Source: Gp6-AA40 sp035571515
Lineage (GTDB): Bacteria; Acidobacteriota; Vicinamibacteria; Vicinamibacterales; UBA2999
Length of the DNA: 64,000 bases
Direction: 5' to 3'
NCBI GenBank assembly: GCA_035571515.1
Contig: DATNCQ010000214.1
Span: 1-64,000 of the forward strand
The translations under genes were made by a program, and so were the position numbers. Shown here piece after piece: positions 58,439-64,000 of the stretch; position 1 is the stretch's first letter; each line of letters begins with the position of its first letter. A model generated the notes under the pieces. It had not been told where the DNA came from, ran no database searches, and worked only from the letters and a program-made list of their open reading frames with translations.

Positions 58439-58642
58439 GGCCGGCTAAAGCCGGCCCCTACGTACACGAGAAAGGCCGGCTAAAGCCGGCCCCGACGTAC
58501 ACGAGAAAGGCCGGCTAAAGCCGGCCCCTGCGTACACGAGAAAGGCCGGCTAAAGCCGGCCCTGCGTCAGTATCGGCGTGGGGGCCGGCTTTAGCCGGCC
58601 CGATGATCGCTCAGCGGTACGGGCCGACCTTTAAGTCGGCCC
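58439..58642. repeat. Tandem REP array: four 35-base units plus two variant palindromes
   Basis: GGCCGGCTAAAGCCGGCC occurs at 58439, 58474, 58509 and 58544, exactly 35 bases apart, with near-identical spacers (CCC-ACGTACACGAGAAA type). Then GGCCGGCTTTAGCCGGCC (58583-58600) in reversed centre and GGGCCGACCTTTAAGTCGGCCC (58621-58642). It occupies most of the 239-base gap between the two DLSG genes. Confidence 0.9.
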
Positions 58643-58651
58643 ACGCTCGTT

Positions 58652-59614
58652 CTACCCCCGGAGGAACGGATCGGCCAGCAGTTCGAAGTCCCGTTCCTCG
58701 CAGTCGGTCGCCTCGTTCTGCCGGTTCGGATTCGGGTTGGCACGGCGAACGTAGGTGTACGAGGTCCACGGCTCCATCAGCACGTCGGGATCGGTGACCG
58801 TGAAGTTGTAGTACAGCAGGTCGCCATTGCGCAGGAACCGCTCGGTCACTTCCATCTTGTCTGAGTGGAAGTAGCCCTCCCAGCCGAGCCACGTCATGTC
58901 GCCAAAGCCCACCGATTCGACGACGAGCGTGTCGCCGTCCCAGCGCGCCAGCCCCATGCCGTTGTAGGTCGAGAACTGATAGTCCTCTTCCTCGCGCTTC
59001 GCGTTATTGAGCGGCAGGATGCGAAGGCCGTTCTCGACGCTGTTCAGCAGCCAGATCTGGTTGTCCTTCATCACGATTCTGGCGGGCACGTTCTGCCGCG
59101 GCACGCCGACCGGCTTGTAGCAGCCGTAGGCGGGATCGACGTCGGCGCGGCCGTAGTCGAGGCTCCGCACCTTCTCCCAGAATTCGGGCTTGTAGATCGG
59201 CTTGTTCCACTGCGCGCCGCGCTGCATCGCGGACTGATCCGCCTCGAACGAGCCGTTGCGGCGGATGCGGCCACCCGCGGGGAATCCACTTACGGGGTTC
59301 GCCCCTCCCCAGTTGCCCGACAGGTCCGGATGGCCCTGCGCGTCACGCGGCGTCTGCCCGTTCGGCTTGATCTGCCAGACCGCGCCGTCCTGCGGCGACA
59401 CGCGCTTGCCGCACGGCGTATACGTGCACGGCACGTTTCGAAGGGGCAGGTTACCTGCGCGCTGGGCGGCGGGTGGCAACTGTCCGGCGCCGCCGGCAGC
59501 CGTCTGCTGCGCAGTGTTCGCTGTCTGCTGCGCAGTCGGACGAGCGGGCGACACCGCAATCGCGATCCCCATCGCGCACGCCGCGGCCAGTAACGATCGG
59601 ATGTGCTGACTCAC
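58652..59614 (-). CDS. Secreted DLSG-type protein of unknown function
   Basis: 320 residues with a signal peptide (MSQHIRSLLAAACAMGIAIA..) and an Ala/Gln/Thr-rich linker carrying two QTA-NTAQQTA-like units. The mature part: NLPLRNVPCTYTPCGKRVSP, DAQGHPDLSGNWGGANPV, MQRGAQWNKPIYKPEFWEKV, YGCYKPVGVPRQNVPARIV, GMGLARWDGDTLVVESVGFG, MTWLGWEGYFHSDKMEVTER and VLMEPWTSYTYVRR. Three Cys pairs or singles (VPC, TPC, YGC) hint at disulphides. It has the same order of blocks as the C-terminal half of the fusion at 56664. It is followed upstream by a DUF6152 gene (9-base gap). Confidence 0.88.
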   Translation of the reverse strand: MSQHIRSLLAAACAMGIAIAVSPARPTAQQTANTAQQTAAGGAGQLPPAAQRAGNLPLRNVPCTYTPCGKRVSPQDGAVWQIKPNGQTPRDAQGHPDLSGNWGGANPVSGFPAGGRIRRNGSFEADQSAMQRGAQWNKPIYKPEFWEKVRSLDYGRADVDPAYGCYKPVGVPRQNVPARIVMKDNQIWLLNSVENGLRILPLNNAKREEEDYQFSTYNGMGLARWDGDTLVVESVGFGDMTWLGWEGYFHSDKMEVTERFLRNGDLLYYNFTVTDPDVLMEPWTSYTYVRRANPNPNRQNEATDCEERDFELLADPFLRG

Positions 59615-59623
59615 GCTCTCCTC

Positions 59624-60022
59624 CTACAGCTCGACGACGACGTACTCCTTGCCGGCGACGGTGATCGAGCGCATGAACCCGAGCTTGCTCGAGGCGTCGG
59701 GATCCTTCCACGCCGGCGAGATGCGGTAGCTGTACTCGCCGCCGATCTTGAGGTCGGTCTTGACCTTCAGTCCCTGGCGGATCAGGCCCGCCGGGCTCAG
59801 CGACTCGAGCTTCCACGAGGTGATCTTCCCGTCCGGCCCCTTGACGTCGACGTACCACCACGAGTGCGGGTTGACGTTCTCGAGCTTGGTCAGCGTCCCG
59901 GTGATCGTGAATTCCTTCTGCGTGTCGAATTCCGCGTTGGCGGAGTGGTGCGCCCGTGCCGGCGCGCCGATCATCAGCAGCGCCACGGCGGCGGCGGATG
60001 CGATGACGATTCTCTTGACCAT
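59624..60022 (-). CDS. Secreted DUF6152-like protein
   Basis: 132 residues; signal peptide ending GAPARA, mature HHSANAEFDTQKEF. Blocks: LTKLENVNPHSWWYVDVKGP and SWKLESLSPAGLIRQGLKVK, SPAWKDPDASSKLGFMRSIT. The NPHSWWYVDVKGPDGK form is the classic DUF6152 core. It sits between the DLSG gene at 58652 and the beta-domain gene at 60056 with short gaps (9 and 33 bases), so the three products are surely made together. Confidence 0.85.
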   Translation of the reverse strand: MVKRIVIASAAAVALLMIGAPARAHHSANAEFDTQKEFTITGTLTKLENVNPHSWWYVDVKGPDGKITSWKLESLSPAGLIRQGLKVKTDLKIGGEYSYRISPAWKDPDASSKLGFMRSITVAGKEYVVVEL

Positions 60023-60055
60023 GGTTGTCTCGTCCTTTCTCTGCGGCGCAGCGGC

Positions 60056-61006
60056 CTAGTTCGATGCTTTCGACTTCACGACATCGGGGATCGGAAACAC
60101 GATGTAGGGGTTGGAACGGAAGAAGGTGACCTGCAGGTCCGCGAGCGGCTTGCCGTCGAGCGTCCACTTGATCTGCGTCGGGAAGATCATCCAGACGTTC
60201 GGCTCGAGGTCGCCGCGGTAATTCGCGAACGTCGCGCCCCAGGTGTGGCCGTTCGCCTTCGCGGTCACCGCCACCGGCAGGCGAATCAGTTCCGTCGGGT
60301 CGTACGGCCCCAGCTTCACGTGATTTTTGCTGTCCTCGACCGTGACCGCCACCTCGATGCCGTCGTAGGGCGACGTGCCGGTCAGCACGGTCTTGCCGTC
60401 GGCGGTCTTGCTGACGACCGTGTGCGCCTCGGCCTCGATCACCGACCACATCGCGCCGAACGGCGTCAGCTTGATGAGCGGCAGGCGATCGTTCAGCGTG
60501 TTCATCGCCGCCGTCGCCCCGCGCCCTTCCTGCGCCTCGTTCCACGCGTATTGATCCGCGAACACGCGGATCTCGTTCAGCGGCTGGCCGCTGGCCTTCG
60601 TCCCCTTGAGCATCGCGCGCATCGCGGGGATGTTGTAGGCGATGTGGAACTCGGCATTGGCCAGCTTCGCCATCCCGGCGCCGTCGGCCAGCGTCCCGTT
60701 GGCCCGGAACTGCACGCCGATGACGTTCTTCACGCCGAGCAGAGAATTACGCCCCATGCCGATCGACAGGGCGACGTCGCGCACATCCTGGCCGATGCAG
60801 GGACTGGCGATCTCGTAGAACGTCTGGCCATCGCCGCCGTTCTGCCCGAAGCCGGCGTAGTACGCCTGCGCCCCGTAGCCGCTGGCCGGACAGGCGGGCG
60901 GCGGTCCCGCGGGAGCCGCCATTCCACGGCCGCCCCGGCCCTCCTGTGCCGTCAGCACACCACCGGCGAGGAGCGCCACGGCCGCTACAGCGATAACTTT
61001 GCGCAT
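60056..61006 (-). CDS. Secreted beta-domain protein of unknown function
   Basis: 316 residues; signal peptide MRKVIAVAAVALLAGGVLTAQ, a Gly/Arg/Pro stretch, then CPASGYGAQAYYAGFGQNGG. The domain contains EIASPCIGQDVRDVALSIGM, MAKLANAEFHIAYNIPAMRA, IRVFADQYAWNEAQEGRGAT, LPLIKLTPFGAMWSVIEAEA, ILTGTSPYDGIE-like strands and FANYRGDLEPNVWMIFPTQI. I do not know the family. The [FY]-x-[DN]-YR..P signature near its end also marks the cytochrome fusions and the metallo-beta-lactamase fusion, suggesting a common LolA-like fold. A Cys pair (CPAS, SPCIG) probably forms a disulphide. First gene of the four-gene cassette. Confidence 0.83.
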   Translation of the reverse strand: MRKVIAVAAVALLAGGVLTAQEGRGGRGMAAPAGPPPACPASGYGAQAYYAGFGQNGGDGQTFYEIASPCIGQDVRDVALSIGMGRNSLLGVKNVIGVQFRANGTLADGAGMAKLANAEFHIAYNIPAMRAMLKGTKASGQPLNEIRVFADQYAWNEAQEGRGATAAMNTLNDRLPLIKLTPFGAMWSVIEAEAHTVVSKTADGKTVLTGTSPYDGIEVAVTVEDSKNHVKLGPYDPTELIRLPVAVTAKANGHTWGATFANYRGDLEPNVWMIFPTQIKWTLDGKPLADLQVTFFRSNPYIVFPIPDVVKSKASN

Positions 61007-61025
61007 GTTCTAGAGTCCTCTGGAG

Positions 61026-61210
61026 TTGTACGCCCACCTACGCGCTTCGCGCCTTCGGCGGGAGGCCCGGGACCGGCCCATTCCAAATACGAACCTGGCC
61101 GCTGATTCGTTCACACCGCCTTCGCGGCTACGCCGCTTCGGTAGGCAAGCCCGAGGGCCGCCTGCGCCGCCTCGACGGGCAAGCCATTTTACGCGTCTTC
61201 GCCCCGCGAG
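61026..61210. repeat. Dispersed CGCCTTCGGCGG-type inverted repeats upstream of a dehydrogenase gene
   Basis: CGCGCTTCGCGCCTTCGGCGGG (about 61040-61062) and CCGCCTTCGCGGCTACGCCG (about 61120-61141), with GGCAAGCC twice (61143, 61178). This is the only content of the 232-base gap between the divergent genes at 61006 and 61239. A relative (CGAAGGCGG, CCGCCGAAGCC) lies at 63300-63360. Confidence 0.5.
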
Positions 61211-61238
61211 ACGAGGCTCGACCGTAAAATTCCCCCCG

Positions 61239-62186
61239 ATGCGTGTTGCCATTCTCGACGATTACCAGCGCGTGGCGCTGTCGATGGCCGACTGGCCGTC
61301 GATTGGCGCCGGCGTCTCGGTGCATCCGTTCCACGAACGTCTCGGCCGCGAGGACGACCTCGCCGAGCGGCTGCGCAACTTCGACGCGGTTGTCGCGATG
61401 CGCGAGCGCACGCCCTTTCCCGCGACGCTCATCGAGCGGCTGCCGCTGTTGAAGCTGATCGTGACGACGGGCCGGCGGAACGCGGCGATTGACGTGCAGG
61501 CGGCCGCCGCGCGCGGCGTCGTCGTCTGCGGCACGAGCACGCTTTCGCCGCCCCCAGTCGAGCTGACGTGGGGGTTGATCCTGTCGCTCGCGCGCAGCAT
61601 CCCGCGCGAGTCGGCTGCGATGCGGGCCGGCGCCTGGCAGAGCACCATGGGCATCGGGCTTCACGGAAAAACGCTGGGCGTGATCGGCCTCGGACGGCTG
61701 GGCACCGACGTCGCACGCATCGGCCGCGCGTTCGGCATGCAGGTCATCGCCTGGAGCCAGAACTTGACGCGCGACAAGACGGATGCGGTGGGCGCCGAGC
61801 TGGTGGCGAAGGACGCGCTGTTCCAGCGCGCTGACATCGTGACCGTGCACCTGGTCCTCGGCGACCGCACGCGCGGCATCGTCGGCGAGCGCGAGCTCGC
61901 GTTGATGAAGCCGACGGCCCTGCTGGTCAACACCGCGCGCGGACCCATCGTGGACGAGCATGCCCTGATACACGCGCTGCGGCACAGCGTCATCGCGGGC
62001 GCCGCGCTCGACGTCTTCGACGAGGAGCCGCTGCCGCCCGATCACCCGCTGCGCCGGCTCGAGAACGCGCTGCTGACACCGCACCTCGGCTACGTGACGA
62101 CGGAAAACTACCGGCTGGCGTACGGCGAGGCGGTCGAGGACATTCGCGCGTTCCTCGCGGGTGCGCCCGTGCGGGTGATTGCGTGA
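61239..62186 (+). CDS. D-2-hydroxyacid dehydrogenase (NAD-dependent)
   Basis: 315 residues from ATG 61239; an in-frame extension upstream only translates repeats. The NAD site is GVIGLGRLGTDVARIG (GLGRLG 150-155). Catalytic residues by family alignment are Arg234 (VNTARGPIVDE), Glu262/263 (VFDEEPLP) and His282 (LLTPHLGYVT). The N-terminal segment with MRERTPF and TTGRRN matches the D-2-hydroxyacid family of phosphoglycerate/hydroxypyruvate type. Cytosolic. It overlaps the next gene by 4 bases, so the two enzymes act together. Confidence 0.94.
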   Translation: MRVAILDDYQRVALSMADWPSIGAGVSVHPFHERLGREDDLAERLRNFDAVVAMRERTPFPATLIERLPLLKLIVTTGRRNAAIDVQAAAARGVVVCGTSTLSPPPVELTWGLILSLARSIPRESAAMRAGAWQSTMGIGLHGKTLGVIGLGRLGTDVARIGRAFGMQVIAWSQNLTRDKTDAVGAELVAKDALFQRADIVTVHLVLGDRTRGIVGERELALMKPTALLVNTARGPIVDEHALIHALRHSVIAGAALDVFDEEPLPPDHPLRRLENALLTPHLGYVTTENYRLAYGEAVEDIRAFLAGAPVRVIA

Positions 62187-63268
62187 ACCTCGTCGTCCTG
62201 CCCGGGGATGGTATCGGCCCCGACATCGTCGACGCCACGCTGCGGGTGCTCGAGACGGTCGCGCGGGTCGTGTCGCTCGACCTGGCGTTTGATGTTCGAT
62301 CGATCGGACAGGCATCGCTGCGGTCGGCGGGCACGACGTTGCCCTCGTCCGTCCTCGACGCCTGCAGTCGGGCGGACGGGATCGTCCTCGGCCCGGTGTC
62401 GACCGCCGAGTACCCGCCGCGCGCCGAGGGCGGCATCAACGTCTCGGCCGAGCTCCGCATCGAGCTGGACCTGTTTGCCAACGTGCGCCCGAGCCGCACG
62501 CGCGACGGCCTCGCGCACTGGGGCCGGACGCCGATGGATCTGGTCATCGTCCGCGAGAACACCGAGGGCTTCTACGCCGACCGCAACATGCATCGGGGGA
62601 GCGGCGAGCTGATGCCGACGCCAGACCTGGCGCTCTCGATCCGCAAGATCTCGGCGCCGGCGTCCGCGCGCATCGCCCGCGCGGCGTTCGAGCTGGCCGC
62701 GGCGCGGCGGCGGCACGTCACCGCCGTGCACAAGTCCAACGTCCTTGCCGTAACGGAAGGGCTCTTCCTGCGCGAGGTGCGCGCGGTGGCGAACGATCAT
62801 CCGCACGTGACCTACGACGAACAGCTCGTGGACTCGATGGCCGCGCTCCTCGTCCGCGACGCCGCGCGCTTCGACGTCATCGTGACGACCAACATGTTCG
62901 GCGACATCCTGTCGGATGAAGCGGCGGAGCTGTCCGGCAGCCTCGGGCTGGCGGCGTCGATCAACGCCGGGGAGCGCCACTGCATGGCGCAGGCGCAGCA
63001 CGGTTCGGCGCCGGACATCCAGGGGCAGGACAAGGCCAACCCGATCTCGCTGATCCTCTCGGCGGCGATGCTCCTCGACTGGCTCGGTCGCCGGCACCAC
63101 GACGAGAGCCTCGTCGCCGCGGCGCGCATCATCGAGACATCGGTGGACGCGGCGCTGCGGAACCCGGCGACGCGCACGTTCGATCTCGGCGGTCCACTCG
63201 GTACCACCGCGTTCACGGCGGAGCTGTGCGGAGACATCGGTCGCCGTGGAGAAGGAGGAGTGGGATGA
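62183..63268 (+). CDS. Isocitrate/isopropylmalate-family dehydrogenase (possibly tartrate or hydroxyacid specific)
   Basis: 361 residues from GTG 62183 (GTGA overlap). Family motifs: VVLPGDGIGPDIVDATLRVL, LRIELDLFANVRPSRT, DLVIVRENTEGFYADRNMHR (substrate loop), AVHKSNVLAVTEGLF (catalytic Lys), VTTNMFGDILSDEAAELSGS (metal Asp pair) and GSAPDIQGQDKANPISLILS. It oxidises and decarboxylates a 2-hydroxy diacid with NAD. The genuine leuB/icd context is missing; beside a D-2-hydroxyacid dehydrogenase and an MHS transporter it more likely serves uptake and use of an external hydroxy diacid such as tartrate or malate. That is inference. Confidence 0.93.
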   Translation: MNLVVLPGDGIGPDIVDATLRVLETVARVVSLDLAFDVRSIGQASLRSAGTTLPSSVLDACSRADGIVLGPVSTAEYPPRAEGGINVSAELRIELDLFANVRPSRTRDGLAHWGRTPMDLVIVRENTEGFYADRNMHRGSGELMPTPDLALSIRKISAPASARIARAAFELAAARRRHVTAVHKSNVLAVTEGLFLREVRAVANDHPHVTYDEQLVDSMAALLVRDAARFDVIVTTNMFGDILSDEAAELSGSLGLAASINAGERHCMAQAQHGSAPDIQGQDKANPISLILSAAMLLDWLGRRHHDESLVAAARIIETSVDAALRNPATRTFDLGGPLGTTAFTAELCGDIGRRGEGGVG

Positions 63269-63364
63269 AGGGCTCGCCGGTCGCACGTGAGCCCTGGCGC
63301 AGGCGACCTGTCCGCCGAAGCCAGCGCTCTGAGTCGCACGTGAGCCTTGGCGAAGGCGGATACA

Positions 63365-64000
63365 ATGGCGCGCGTGACTGATACCGCCGCGACCCTCCGC
63401 ACCGACCGCGCCGTCCGCCGACATCAGCTCCGGGCCGTCGTCTCGGCCACCGTCGGCACCACCATCGAGTGGTACGACTTCTTTCTCTACGGGGTGGCGG
63501 CCGCGGCCGTGTTCCCGCAGAAGTTCTTTCCGGGTTCCGATCCGTTCGTCGCCACCATGCTGTCGTTCACGACGTTCTTCGTCGGCTTCGTCGCGCGTCC
63601 GATCGGGGCGGCGATCTTCGGCCACTTCGGCGACCGCATCGGCCGCAAGAAGCTCCTCGTCTTCACGATGATCGTCATGGGCGCCTCGACGATGGCGGTG
63701 GGCCTGACGCCGTCGTACGAGGTGATTGGCATCTGGGGCGCCGTGTTCCTCACGCTCGGCCGCATCCTGCAGGGGCTGGCGATTGGCGGCCAGTGGAGCG
63801 GCTCGGTGCTGATGGCGGCCGAGTGGACCGACCCGAACCGGCGCGGCTTCACCACGAGCTTCGCGCAGATGGGCGCGCCGGCCGGCATGGTGCTCGCCAA
63901 CGGGGCGCTCGCGCTGATGACCGGCCTCACGTCCGACCAGGGGTTTCTCGACTGGGGATGGCGCATCCCGTTTCTCGCCAGCGTCGCGCTGGTGATCACC
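63365..64000 (+). CDS. MFS transporter, metabolite:H+ symporter (MHS) family, N-terminal part
   Basis: Cut by the window end; 212 residues are visible from ATG 63365 (GTG 63374 is an alternative). After a basic N-terminus, TVGTTIEWYDFFLYGVAAAA is the hallmark first helix of MHS symporters such as ProP, ShiA and KgtP. FVGFVARPIGAAIFGHFGDR followed by IGRKKLLVFTM is the conserved loop between helices 2 and 3. GRILQGLAIGGQWSGSVLMA and FAQMGAPAGMVLANGALALM follow. It imports organic acids, betaine or similar compounds with protons. Sitting 96 bases after the hydroxyacid dehydrogenase pair, it is the likely uptake system for their substrate. Confidence 0.93.
   Translation, partial: MARVTDTAATLRTDRAVRRHQLRAVVSATVGTTIEWYDFFLYGVAAAAVFPQKFFPGSDPFVATMLSFTTFFVGFVARPIGAAIFGHFGDRIGRKKLLVFTMIVMGASTMAVGLTPSYEVIGIWGAVFLTLGRILQGLAIGGQWSGSVLMAAEWTDPNRRGFTTSFAQMGAPAGMVLANGALALMTGLTSDQGFLDWGWRIPFLASVALVIT

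Noticed and set aside
58439..58642. Possible CRISPR array (regular 35-base spacing of palindromic repeats)
   Set aside because: The spacers are almost identical to each other, only 17 bases long, and there are no cas genes nearby; it is a tandem REP array.
63343..63366. TACAAT as a -10 box giving a leaderless transporter mRNA
   Set aside because: No -35 box lies at the right distance, and the box lies in a dispersed CGAAGGCGG repeat; the signal is too weak to annotate.
1..64000. tRNA, rRNA, riboswitch or phage/IS genes
   Set aside because: I searched by eye for tRNA arms, conserved riboswitch cores and transposase or integrase motifs and saw none that I could support.

Overview
The window is high-GC bacterial chromosome, fully packed with genes. 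It carries no rRNA, tRNA, CRISPR array, transposase or phage gene that I can see. The gene content points to an Acidobacteriota member of the Vicinamibacteria type: four very large TonB-dependent receptors with N-terminal carboxypeptidase-regulatory domains, many secreted paralogues, kelch proteins, small HHG-motif secreted proteins (DUF6152-like) and two-heme cytochromes of the photosynthetic-reaction-centre cytochrome c type. That assignment is an inference from gene content, not from a marker gene.

Layout. 1-3503 (+): end of a heavy-metal RND pump with an appended periplasmic domain, then its TolC-type channel and lipoprotein adaptor, all overlapping by 4 bases. 3513-6226 (+): a two-subunit molybdenum hydroxylase (2Fe-2S subunit plus Tat-exported molybdopterin subunit). 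6303-7622 (+): a DUF6152/DLSG-type secreted pair. 7707-14953 (-): an operon with a Tat-exported thiamine-diphosphate enzyme, a diheme cytochrome c, an SMP-30-type lactonase, a TonB receptor and a solute-binding protein. 15110-22495: more DUF6152 and DLSG-type secreted proteins and two cytochrome/beta-domain fusions, on both strands. 22654-38638: M20 peptidase, six kelch proteins, two VOC proteins, a 987-residue membrane spermidine-synthase-like protein and a TonB receptor. 38649-47186 (-): metallo-beta-lactamase fusion, beta-domain protein, DLSG-type protein, DUF6152, TonB receptor and two small membrane proteins. 47289-56551: dehydrogenase, CoA-transferase, carboxymuconolactone decarboxylase-like protein, ankyrin protein, TonB receptor, alpha/beta hydrolase and acyl-CoA ligase. 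56664-61006 (-): a four-gene secreted cassette containing a gene fusion that links two of its families. 61239-64000 (+): two overlapping dehydrogenase genes and the start of an MHS-family transporter.

Most of the proteins carry export signals. The picture is a periplasmic and outer-membrane-centred catabolic repertoire: receptors import substrate, and secreted oxidative enzymes, cytochromes and unknown beta-proteins act on it. A recurring beta-domain with an [FY]-x-[DN]-YR type signature is found alone, fused to diheme cytochrome c, fused to a metallo-beta-lactamase, and fused to the DLSG domain. It repeatedly sits next to DUF6152 proteins. I consider this the best candidate for an undescribed system.

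The second striking layer is repeat DNA. Short arrays of period 7-8, each with its own word but always G-rich on the gene's sense strand, sit directly on or just after stop codons of about 14 genes. Palindromic REP-like elements of the form GGCCGGCTAAAGCCGGCC sit at many other gene ends. Dispersed repeats have also been absorbed into coding sequence: they encode the hydrophobic core of two signal peptides, a lipoprotein linker, and loops in two membrane proteins.
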